NCBI GenBank assembly: GCA_015143295.1
Contig: CM026562.1
Location: 17,259,442 to 17,323,441 of the forward strand
Source: Tetracentron sinense
Lineage: Eukaryota > Streptophyta > Magnoliopsida > Trochodendrales > Trochodendraceae
Length of the DNA stretch: 64,000 nt
Direction of reading: 5' to 3'
The notes beneath the pieces are model-generated. The model worked only from the letters and a program-made list of their open reading frames with translations, did no database searches and was not told the origin of the DNA. Positions within the stretch are counted from its first letter, which is position 1, and each line of letters opens with the position of its first letter. A program made the translations under genes and the position numbers. Positions 22,137 to 32,455 of this stretch are shown here, piece after piece.

Positions 22137-23385
22137 CTTACACCATATCATCAGATGCAAGTGCATCACCCTCTGTCAAGGCAAAAACTCACCCCTGATT
22201 CACCTGGTGAGATGTAGGTGTAGACTGGGTAGGCTGGGAGGATGCCTGGTAAGATCCTGTTGGACGAGCTGGCGGCCTAATACCTTGAGACTAGCCTGGT
22301 AAATACCGGCTAGGGCAATCCCTGATCACGTGGCCCTGGCGACCGCAATGGAAACATCCACCTGATGCCCTTCGACAATCTCCTGCCGGGTGCCTCTTGC
22401 CACATGAAGTGCAAGCCTCATATGTGTAAGTCGGAGGGGCTGGAGGTGGAGCATACCTCGCTACTTGAGGTGCAACTGGCCGTGGAGCCGGAAGAGCCTG
22501 AGGTCGTGGCGCCTGAGGCATGAATGGTAGTGGAATTGGAGGCGCATAAGATGGCCTCATCGGTGGTACTGGCCATGCATACTGATAAGGACCAGTCCGG
22601 GCCCGCCTTTCCAGAGGTGCTGAACTACTAGATTGGCCTCTCACCAATTCCATTTTTTTGGACACCGCCTTAGAATTGGTCTCGACCAACAAGGCTTTAT
22701 CCACCACTTCAGCAAAAGTGACGTACCTGAAGACCAATACTTTCTCCATAATAACATCCTTGAACCCTTGCTCAAACCTTCTCGCCTTTGTCACCTCGGT
22801 AGCGATCATATGAGTCGCGAAGCGTGATAGCTCCGAGAACTTGGCCTCATATTGCGCCACCGACATCGAACCTTGTTCTAGGTTGATGAATTCTCTCTCT
22901 TTCTTTTCCCGAGCTCCAACTGGGAAATACTTCTTGTAGAAGGTGTCCTTGAACTCCTCTCAAGTCCAGGGTTGACCTTGCATAGTCAACTCTCGAGTCG
23001 TCAAGGCGGACAACCACCAATGGTGTGCCTCACCCTCAAGCATGAAAACTGCCCATGCTACTCTATCCTCCTCTGAAGGCGAGAGGACCGCAAAGATCTT
23101 CTCCAACTGGAGGATCCAAGCCTCCGTGGCAAGAGGGTCCACACTCCCATGGAATGATGGAGGTCTCAATCTCCTGAATGTCTCAACCCCAGCTGTACGA
23201 TGTACTGGAGCTGCAGGCGGTGGAGTAGGTGATGCAGACGATGGAGTAACCTACCTAGCCACCAGTAAGGCTAAAGTCTCTGCAATAGAGCTAAGAACCT
23301 GAGAGAGGTCCGGCTGCTCAACCTCATCCCAAGAAGAAGATGAAGCTCAGGTATGTGGTCCACGACCCCGTGTGCCCCCTCTCAT
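22137..23385 (-). pseudogene. gag: Tekay-1 gag
   Basis: The frame starts at ATG 23385 (MRGGTRGRG) and follows the Tekay-2 gag closely: RRLRPPSFHGSVDPL, LEKIFAVL, AVFMLEGEAHHWW, KKYFPVG, SVAQYEAKFSELSRFA and the Pro-rich linker. The CCHC knuckle is CFHCGRQGHVIRDC (about 22350-22305), preceded by the second Cys/His motif CTSCGKRHPAGDC. Nonsense codons occur near 23348, 23253, 22960 (TWT*EEF, where Trp is expected) and 22291. Gag binds and packages the element RNA. Confidence 0.85.
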
Positions 23386-23719
23386 GACTAAAGTCCTGAG
23401 AACAATAGCACCACATGAGTCTAACTTGTAACCAAAATTCATCATACTTTCATTTCAAAATAATTTAAGTAGTACTATTGATATAATATTAGTATACATT
23501 GCATCATACCCATCGGTGTATACATAATAGACTTAGTGTTCTAGCGTTTCAAAACACGCACTTGGTTGGAGCAACCATTTTGGACTAAGACTAAAGTTTA
23601 GTCTTACACTTGGATCAAGACTCTCTTCCGACTTACTTCCTTCCTAACATGTTTCCTGACATATGCTTTTATCAAGCCGTGGTATAGATTCTAAGTGACC
23701 CTAGAGACCTAAAGCCTAA

Positions 23720-23731
23720 GCTCTGATACCA
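23720..23731 (-). other. Tekay-1 primer binding site (Met-tRNA)
   Basis: TGGTATCAGAGC on the minus strand, four bases after the LTR end at 23736. It is complementary to the 3' end of initiator Met-tRNA. Confidence 0.9.
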
Positions 23732-24026
23732 CTCCTGTCGCGACCCAAAACCCACTCTAGGAGTTAGAGTGAATCTTGGATGACTCATCATGACTTGCAT
23801 GACCAAAATAACCTGTAAAAGACCTGGAGCATATACAAAGAAGATATAAATAGCGGAAACATATTCTAACATAACACAGCGGAAGACTAATCAAACCTCT
23901 ATGTATATACATGATCCAAGTTTGTACAAAAAGATACGCAAAAGAAAGTGCGGACAGGCCCGCCAAAATACATGAATACATCTCTCTCAACTCACCCACA
24001 GCTATCCACTCAGAATCTACCACAAC

Positions 24027-24146
24027 CTAATAGTAACCCTCACCCTGAGGTTCCTCCACAGGCTCCTCAACGTACTCATCCTCCACCCATGGGCCAGGAG
24101 CACAGACATCGAATAGAGCAGCAGCTCCCTCAGAACCTACCGACAT
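24027..24146 (-). CDS. LTR micro-ORF, Tekay-1 5' LTR copy
   Basis: 39 codons plus TAG: MSVGSEGAAALFDVCAPG, then PWVEDEYVEEP, ending GEGYY. It differs from the 3' LTR copy at several residues but keeps length, start spacing and stop. The ATG follows the CTGAG/CTCAG stem-loop (24175-24157) by 10 nt. Being in the 5' LTR, it would sit in the leader of the genomic RNA, upstream of gag. Confidence 0.45.
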   Translation of the reverse strand: MSVGSEGAAALFDVCAPGPWVEDEYVEEPVEEPQGEGYY

Positions 24147-25540
24147 AAACGTACAGCTGAGCATGGAATACTCAGCGTGTACCAAATACTAACCAACAGT
24201 CATAGCAAACAATGACTATATGGAATGCAGGAAGCAGTTCACAGATATAAAGTAGGAACAATTCATATCATCACGTGATAGTAAAGCAGTTGATAATCAT
24301 GCTTGCATTTCGTAAAAGCCGATAAAATCCTTGAAAAACATCGTGCACTTGACTTGACTTAAAACATCCTTTTCGTGCTTAAAAAATTGTCTTGTCATGT
24401 GTCTTGTTTTGTCGTGTCGTGTTATGTTATGTGTGTCATGCTTGTATCATGCGTGTCATGCGTGCTTGCTTGAGAGTTCAACATGCTCATGTACTTGTGA
24501 GATGCGCTTGTGAGATGCCTTGAGAGGGAAGGGAGGCCCTTCTTTCGTGATATGCCTTGAGAGGGAATTGAGACCCTTCTTTAATGCAATGCACTTGTGA
24601 GTGACCCCTCTTGGAAGGGAGGAAAGTGTAAGCTCCCTCCTAAGAAATGCTTGTTCTTGTCCTCTTGTCAAAAACGAGGTAAAACATATCGTAACATATG
24701 TCCCACCCTTAACATCCTTACTCTTGCAAAACCGTAGGTAAAACATGTCATGCATGCCGTGCTCGTGGAATCGTGTGCATACTTTCATTTGAAATTAAAT
24801 ATGACAATTTGGGGATTTCACAATACATAGAACATCCAAATTTGAGCACGTAATCATTCATTCAAATTTTAGGGAAAGCAAGTAAGCGCACTATCATAAG
24901 CCCTAGTAAATCCATAAACATTTAAACATGCATTTTCCACTACAAATCGTCATTTTCTTCATTGAGGCATTTCATCAAACACATGGTATGTGTATTTTGG
25001 TTAACACCTAAATCTTTCATTTTATCCTACATGAATCATTCTTCATTCAATCCACATCATGTACGTTCATTATTGAGGTGAAATGCCCTCCCCATTTGAT
25101 TCATTACAACAAACACACGGCATCCAATCGCCCATTCACATCCACACCACCATCCATTCATCCCTACATTATCTTGTTTATAAATTTAGGGAAAACATAA
25201 AATAAGGAGAAAATAGAGATAACCGATGAACTAGAAGGGTAGTATAGGGTACCGACCTTGATTTAGGTTGAAGAATAACCTTGGTGTGTAGTTCCAACTT
25301 GAGGAAGAATCCCTCTTTGAGTTTGAGGAATTCTAGTTGCTTGAGGAAGGTCATTTGCTTGAAAATCTTCAAGATGAGCTTCCCTTGATCTCCAATCCAA
25401 GCCTTCTCTGAACGATTTCCTTAAAATCCTCTCTTCCCCTTTCTCCCCTTTTCTCTCCTCTAGGTTGGGAATGCCCCAAAATGAGGATCCCTAACAAGAA
25501 AAGGGTTTAAGACCTTCAAATCTGGAATCTGTTACCGCAT

Positions 25541-25800
25541 GCGATCGATCGCACACTTATCTGTGATCCATCGCAGGTCCTTGTGATGGATCGCACCTAG
25601 ATGCGATCTATCGCACATGAACCCGAACATTTCTGGTCTGATTTCCCCCTGCATGCGATCGATCGCACACTCTTGCGATCTATCGCAAATCCCTGTGATC
25701 TATCGCACCTGGGGATCCATCTATTGCATATGACCCCAAGAGTTTGGGACCCATTTCGCCTGCATGCGATCGATCGCACCTGACTTGCGATCGATCCAAC
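25541..25800. promoter_or_regulatory. Tekay-1 5' LTR palindrome array
   Basis: Counterpart of 17968-18232, starting with GCGATCGATCGC at 25541. Several units have drifted (TGTGATGGATCGCA, GCGATCTATCGC), so the two LTR copies show different patterns of unit decay. Confidence 0.75.
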
Positions 25801-26161
25801 CCTCTAGATTTTGTTGCTTTCTTCCATTTTTCCACCCTTTGGTAATTCGGCCATAACTTTCAACTCGTTTGTCCGATTTTGACGATTCAACTTGCATTGG
25901 ATTCGTCTTTCGAAAAGGAATATTCTTGACATTTCAAAATTTCCAATTTCTATTTTATTTATTGACTAAATCACCCCTAAAGTCGACTGATCTGTAAATG
26001 AGATTCAGCAACTTGGGTCTTCAATAGATCTGGCTTAGGAATACTACTTCTGAATACTTAGAGTTTTTTAATTTTCTCATTTCATAGTAATAGGAAGATT
26101 ACAAAGGCATAATGCCTTAGCTCGGTTTCCAATACATGGCCAAAAGTTTCGGGGCTCTACA

Positions 26162-26804
26162 GTCAGTGACTTAAACGTCTTGGAGGTCTGCGGAGTTACT
26201 CCTATTGGGTGATATCCCTCAAGAGAGGATTCTAAACGCTCCCGCTTACATTAATCGTCCATTTTTAGGTACGTTCTATACCGGGGAGTCGCATATACAG
26301 TGTTAAGTGATCCCCCTATCCTATTAGGAACACCTTTGCATCAAACCAACATTCATACATGTAGTCTAGGCTAGGGTATAGTTTACAAGCAGTCCATTCT
26401 GGAAGGGCTACCATAAATCCTAACCTGCTTGCACCCTATATCCGTCCCCAATCATGGTTGACTATCCGGGCACATTCTACCCGGATAACCACCCACTCAG
26501 GGGCATGTAATGAGCCAAACTTGTGCTTGTAACAAATTACATCCAACCTTGCTTCCCGATATAGCATATGGGGTCCAAATCCCAGGCAGATAGGCCTTCA
26601 CTAGGCCCATCCCAACCTTGATCTGATAGGTCCCTCGATTTCCAACAACCTGGGCTAAAGCTTGTCGGACCTCCGTCCGTCTGCCCTATCGAATCACATG
26701 TGCTTTATCACACCCAACCAAAATAAAAAATTTGCATCATCATTTTTGCATCCCATCTGCATGCACAGTGCACTCACAGAGTCTGTACATTCTTATTCAG
26801 GTAG
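26162..26804 (+). other. Tat-1 leader, second part
   Basis: Resumes with the duplicated GTCAG and runs to the ORF1 start. It is C-rich and non-coding, and no feature is seen. Long leaders are normal for Tat/Ogre elements. Confidence 0.65.
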
Positions 26805-27203
26805 ATGGCAGGTCCTTCAGGGATAACTCAGTCAATGGGTCGACAGTCACGACTCGTGCATCAAAATTCTCAGGGGGCATGTGATGATAACCTCTAGGCA
26901 TCAATTGAGGCTTTCACCTCGAGTCAGCGTCTCATTTGGGCTCATTACTACAAAACCAGAAATATCCTAGACCAATCTGTGGTTAACCCGGACTCGTGCA
27001 TCATGAACACTACTATCCAGTGCTGGAGCTCATCTCACATGGTATTTCGTTTTGGTAAGAACGAGCTCTGCCCAACACTGGAAGAGATTCAACGAATTCT
27101 AGGGTTAAACATGGACGGCGAAGCCATAGTACCGCGCTATAAGACAATATACCAAGCAGACCTATCCAGGTTCTTGTATATCAAGCCTGCCTACTTGCAG
27201 CCC
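26805..27203 (+). pseudogene. Tat-1 ORF1 remnant
   Basis: An ATG at 26805 (MAGPSGITQSMGRQSR) opens a frame interrupted by TAG at about 26895 (CAG to TAG likely). It continues in the same frame through FRFGKNELCPTLEEIQRILG, a motif I associate with the extra ORF1 protein upstream of gag in Tat/Ogre elements (the PTLEE..ILG pattern; mobile-domain-like family). It breaks off around YQADLSRFLYIKPAYL, where an internal deletion joins it to RT. Its biological role is not known. Confidence 0.6.
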
Positions 27204-28456
27204 AGTCCTACCGGCTCTTTTGATCGGATATCCGTGTGTCTTTTGATCGTCAAATCTCCTACTGTCGAGCAGCACCCAGAAGATCTGAAGAGACCCTGCG
27301 ACAGACTCCGTGAGTACAGCCTGAGACTAAATCCAACCAAATGGGTCTTTAGAGGCTCATTAGGTAAACTCCTTGGCTTCATAGTTAGCAAAAGAGGCAT
27401 TGAGATCGATCCAGCTAAAGCCAGAACTATCATTGAAATGCCAGCACCTGAAACTGAGAAGGAAATCCGTGGTTTCCTGGGTAGAATTCAGTACATCAGT
27501 CGGTTCATCTCTCAGCTAACTCTGATCTGCAAGCCAATCTTTAAGCTTCTCAGAAAGAAACACCGACAGTCTGGACAGCAAAATGTCAGGAAGCCTTTGA
27601 CAGAATAAAGCAGTATCTTCTGAATCCTCCAGTACTTGTGCCTCCTACACCGGGACGGCCACTGCTACTTTACATATCTATACAAGAGACCTCCATGGGG
27701 TGCATCCTGGAACAATATGATGAGACAGGCAGAATAGAGCAAGCCATCTACTACATCAGTAAGCACCTGCTAGAGTACAAAGAGCGGTACAGCCCTCTTA
27801 AGAAGACATGTCTGGCACTGGTCTAGGCAACTCAACGTCTTCGGCACTATCTGCTTTCCTACCCGGTAATTCTGATCTCCCGAATGGACCCATTGAAGTA
27901 TCTACTGGAAAAGCCAGACACCACCAGAAGGACTGCCCAATGGCTCATGATGTTGTCTAAATTCGACATCACGTACATGACACAAAAGTCAATCATGGGA
28001 CAAGCGATAGCAGATCACCTGGCCCACAATCCAGCACAGGACTACATGTCTGTACATGATCGGTTTCTAGATGAAGCCATCCTGTATACAGAAGCGGACA
28101 AACAGGAATACTCTAGCCGGGAGTTATACTTTGACGGAGCTGCCAACAGTTATGGGCATGGGGCAGGAGCAGTCTTGATCTCGCCTAAAGGAGCACAGCT
28201 CCCTATCTTAGTCAAGCTGAAGTTCAGATGCTCCAACAATGAAGTAGAGTACGAGGCGTTCATAGCCGGACTGAAAGAAGCCCTAGACATCGGGATTGAA
28301 GAGGTAGACGTCTACGGTGACTCATCTTTAGTAATCTATCAGGCAAATGAGTCTTGGGCCATCCGAGAAGTAAGGCTAGTCCCGTACTTATCCTACCTCA
28401 ACCTGCTAATCAGCCAGTTCAGAAGAATCAGCTTCAGCCACCGGTCCAGGAACTAG
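27204..28456 (+). pseudogene. pol: Tat-1 RT C-terminus and two RNase H domains
   Basis: The RT part begins after its catalytic palm: only VKSPTVEQHPEDL, KWVFR, LGFIVSKRGIEIDPAK and IRGFLGRIQYISRF remain. A frameshift near 27575 leads to the first RNase H (LYISIQETSMGCILEQYDETG, IYYISKHLLEYKERYS), with TAG replacing Trp at about 27823. The second, archaeal-type RNase H has YFDGAANSYGHGAGAV, NNEVEYEAFIAGL and VYGDSSLVI, supplying the Asp-Glu-Asp triad. Two RNase H domains are diagnostic for the Tat lineage. Gag, protease and the RT active site are missing. Confidence 0.85.
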
Positions 28457-29790
28457 AACAGATTCACCGACGCACTAGCCACTCTTGCTTCCATGGTACA
28501 GATCCCTACAGACATCATGCTTTGGCCGATAGAAATTCAGCAAGAAGATCAGCCTGCTTATTGCCTTCAGATCGACGAAGTATCAGACAATAAACCTTGG
28601 TATACAGACATCAAGTAGTATCTCGAGGACGGGACCTTCCCTCTCGATGCTACCAAAACAGACTGTCGGGTAATCAGAAGACTAGCCATTCAGTTCGTCC
28701 TATCAGGAGGTATCTTGTATAAGAGGTCGCCGAACCTACTCTGGCTCAGATGCCTAGATACCAGTGAAGCAGCACAGGTAGTCGAAGAGGTTCACGGAGG
28801 AACCTGTGGCCCACACATGAATGGGTTGATGTTATCTAAGAAGATACTGAGGCTAGGTTACTACTGGTCCACCATGGAATCAGATTGCTGCAAGCATGTA
28901 GAAAAGTGCCACCAATGCCAAATTTATGCTGACAAGGTAAATGCACCGCCGAACAGGCTGCACAATCTCATGCTCCTTGGCCATTCTTAGCTTGAGCATC
29001 GACGTCATCGGACCCATAGCTCCGAAAGCATCAAACGGACATCGATTCATTTTGGTAGCGATCGATTATTTCACAAAATGGGTCGAGGTAGCCTCTTATG
29101 CTAGCGTCACAGCCTCAGTGGTTCAGCGTTTTCTGAAAAGGGATATCATTTACAGATATGGGGTCCCGTATGAGATTGTAACAGACAATGCTCTCAACTT
29201 CTGCAACAAAGGGATGACTGACCTCTGTGAGAAATTCAAGATCCAACATCACAACTCTATGCTGTACAGGCCACAGACCAATGGTGCAGTTGAAGCCATC
29301 AATAAGAATCTAAAGAAAATCATAGAGAAGATGGCAACCAAATCTCTGCCTGGCATGAGATGCTCCCTTATGCACTCATGGCCTACAGAACGTCCATCCG
29401 AACCTCAACAGGAGCAACACCATTCTCTCTGGCCTATGGTATGGAAGCAGTCCTTCCTGTCGAAGTATAGATTCCGTTACTCTGGGTGTTAATGGAAGCA
29501 GGGCTCTTAGAAGCAGAGTGGGCACAGACCCGGTATGAGCAGTTGAATCTGATTGAAGAGCGGTGACTGAAAGCCATCAACCACTCTCAGGCCTATCAGA
29601 GGCGTATGGCTAGGGCATTCAACAGGAAAGTCAAGTCAAGAAGCATCGAGATCGGTGACCTGGTCCTCTGAAAAATGTTACCAAACCGTCCTGACCCAAG
29701 GGACAAGTTCACTCCCAACTATGAAGGCCCATACATCGTCTGAGAGAAATTCTCCGACGGTGCCCTTCAAAAGATACTACGCTTAGGGTC
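28457..29790 (+). pseudogene. pol: Tat-1 integrase
   Basis: After a linker with a TAG stop (about 28615), the zinc-binding region shows VHGGTCGPHMNG and KCHQCQIYAD (HHCC). The catalytic core follows in a shifted frame: SIDVIGPIAP, AIDYFTKWVE, IVTDNALNF and [17 protein letters not shown], giving D-D-E. Another frameshift at about 29355 and several stops (about 29470, 29565, 29669) break the C-terminal region. Weak similarity to the usual GDLVL and NYEGPYIV blocks runs to about 29790. Confidence 0.82.
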
Positions 29791-32455
29791 TAGAACTGAT
29801 AGGTGCTTTACACTTATAGTTTCTCCGGGAAATGACAAGAGGCCATCCTTAGCACACTCTTCATCTCTCCTTCCTGTAACCCGTTTACAAATCAAATAAA
29901 ATTCGCTAGTTAGCTCCTCGAGCCTAACAGCCCTTCTTTCATTACACTTTTTCAGGGACACCCTCCACTCGCCCTCAGAGGCATTGGCCCGAACTACTTC
30001 ATGACCTGATCCTGCAAAGGTACGTAGGCAACCTATCGAATCAGGTGCGGTCACAACTGGGTATCCACTCCCCGACTCTCCCCAAACAGAGTCCCTCTTT
30101 TCCTAAAGGAGTCATCAATTCTCCCCAAGCAGAGACAAACTGTCCTGGCTTTTCAAGTAAATCGATTCTCATGGGTACAAAATTTCTATCAAAAGAAAGC
30201 CCAAAATAGAAGTCGAAACATTTCAACAGTTAGAGACTCCCCACAGAGACAATCTCTCCGGACTCTTTACCCAACAGAGACAACCTCTCCAGAAAAACAA
30301 AATCCTCAGACAGAGACAACCTCTCTATCCCCAGCAGAGACAACCTCTCTCACTTTCTCTCCCCATTCCCTAGCAGAGCAAAAAAAAAAATCACCGGGAA
30401 TCATAAGGCATTGGCCTTAAGCAAACAAATCCCCCCGGAAACAGAAGAATTCTCCCCAGAGAGTGAAAATCAATTATTTCAAAACCAAAACCTCCAAGGG
30501 AGAGCAAATGAACAACAAACAGGAGAAATCCCAGGGTGTCCCAAACATCGGTCCCTCAGCCTACATTTCACCCTACTATAAGTCCTCCTCGATCCCTTAG
30601 GAATTATGAGTGCAAGCGTAATATCATGTCTGAATCCCCAGCAGAAATATCATCCTTAAATCCCCATGAGGAGCGCCATTTAGGGCAATGACGGGAGAAG
30701 ACCTTCTTTCCCCAGCATAAACCAAACTTCCCCAGTAAGTCGCGGGCATGAGTGAAAACTGGCAATAGCCTCATTGCGCAAAAATCACGCGATTCCCAGA
30801 CCTACTCTTGTGACTAGGGGCAAAAAATGGATGAAAAAAAAATCAATCAGCTTCGCAGGTATGAGGAAAACTGGCAACAGCCTCATTACGCAAAAATTAT
30901 GCGAACACCATGACTTGGTCATTCCAAGGGTAAAAAAGGGAGAAAAGCTGAAGGGCAGTTTGACAACAACATTCGGCAGCAATCAGTTTAGCCAGATAAT
31001 CCCCTACAGTAATCTTCGACAGGTGGCATAGAAGAGCAGCTTCCCCAACACTAGTCTCCAGCAGAGTTCAGATCCCTAGCAGTGATCAACGACAGTGTCA
31101 TGTCCCTTAGTAGATCCCCAGTAACGGTCTACAATGGCATTACATTCCCCAACGGATCTCCCCAGCTGAAGCATCCTATTTGCTCCCCCAGCAAGCTTCT
31201 CCCCAGTCAGAGTCTAACCTCCAGCAATTACAAAACAAACAGGTCTACCTGTGAGCATCCTCGACGGTGACAAAACCTCTTCTGGGTCACACTCTACTCT
31301 CCAAGAGCAAAAGGCAGAATAAATGATCCCCAAGCCCTCTCTAAGGCACTTTCCTGGCAATACTAATAGCTAGTTGAACATTCTTCCTGTGGAAAGCAAA
31401 ATTTTTTCAAAGGACCAAAACCTTTTACATAATGTTTTCAAAAACAAACTCTTTGGTATCCTGACCAGATTGTACCAGCCTGTACTGAGCAGCCCAGCAA
31501 GTCAAAGCAGAAGAAGCCGACACCATGCCTCCCCGTAAGTCACAATTAGTAGAGTCATGGGAAAGCATCCTCGCCTTTATCCCCTCCATGACATCCCTGC
31601 ATAGCATCACACCTTGTGTGACCAAACTCCTCAGCATCATCTTTGATCAAAATCCAGCACCTCTCGGCAATTTCAATCATCCGGCTAGTGCCTCTTAGAC
31701 ATGCCGTGATCCCTTTTTCGACACCCCGTGTGTCCTCGACATCCCGTGTATACCTTTACAACGTACCACCTGCATGTCTCATCCTCGACACTCCTGTGTG
31801 TCCTCGACATCCTGTGTATACCTTTACAGCGTATACTACCTGCATGTCTCATCCTCGACACCCCGTGTGTCCTCGACATCCCGTCTATACCTTTACAGTG
31901 TATACCACCTGCATGTCCACCCTTCTATATGTACCTTTACAGTGCACACTCCTCGACATCCCGTGTAAACCTTTGCAGTGTATACCACCCGCATGTCCAC
32001 CCTTCTGTATGTACCTTTACAGTGTACACTCCTTGACATTTCGTGTATACCTTTACAGTGTATACCACCAGCATGTCCTCCCTTTTGACACCTCATGTGT
32101 CTATGACATCCCGTGTGTACCTTTACAGTGTACTCCACCCGCATGTTACCCCCTTCAACACTCTGTGTGTCCTCGACACCCTGTGTGTCTCTTCGATCAA
32201 ACTCGATTGAATCCTTTCGGCTGACACCTCCGGGCTATGCTATCACTCCATCCATTATGCCCCAGTGAGTAGTTCAAACTACCCGCTCTTCCCATCAGTA
32301 GCCCTGCCACTACATTGCACTCGCCACGTTGCACTACATACATACATGCTATCATTCCGCATTCCTATTATCCGAGATCGGTGTAAAAATAGGATGATTA
32401 CAGTCTTTACCGTTCGAATCGCCAACCTTGGCATTCTCTAGCAAAGAAGGGCAGC
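29791..32455 (+). other. Tat-1 long 3' non-coding region
   Basis: About 2.7 kb without a credible gene. From 30060 to 31230 it is studded with CCCCAGCAGAG and GAGACAACCTCTCC motifs. From about 31715 to 32180 there is a tandem array. It ends with a purine-rich AAAGAAGGGCAGC tract directly before the 3' LTR (32456), the likely polypurine tract. Long repetitive 3' regions are usual for Tat/Ogre elements. Confidence 0.7.
31715..32180. repeat. Tandem repeat (CCTCGACATCCCGTGTATACC family)
   Basis: Eight or so imperfect units of 45-60 bp, each with a TCGACA(T/C)CCCGTGT start, an ACCTTTACAGTGTATACC middle and a GCATGTC end. The middle part is partly self-complementary (GTGTATAC and GTATACAC). Frames on both strands through the array (Cys/Pro/His-rich peptides) are repeat by-products. 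Confidence 0.8.

Larger units (their letters stand above)
16176..26161 (-). mobile_element. Tekay-1: complete but decayed Ty3/gypsy chromovirus inside Tat-1
   Basis: The minus-strand element has LTRs 26161-23736 (5') and 18588-16176 (3'), a Met-tRNA PBS, a gag with a CCHC knuckle, PR-RT-RH-INT with a C-terminal chromodomain-like tail, and a polypurine tract. The TSD GTCAG is perfect (16171-16175 and 26162-26166). The gene order and the C-terminal VLVQW...EATWE...KYPELFE block suggest the Tekay/Del chromovirus lineage. More than ten nonsense mutations show it is clearly older than Tekay-2. Confidence 0.92.
23736..26161 (-). repeat. Tekay-1 5' LTR
   Basis: 2426 bp, from TGTAGAGCCCCGAAACTTTT (26161) to ...GGGTCGCGACA (23736) on the minus strand. 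It is followed on the right by the perfect TSD GTCAG. It carries the palindrome array (25541-25800), an AAG|GTCGGTACC donor-like site near 25260 and the micro-ORF. Confidence 0.92.

Noticed and set aside
31643-32224. 193-codon Cys/Pro/His-rich ORF
   Set aside because: It spans a tandem repeat and has open frames on both strands. No domain is recognisable.
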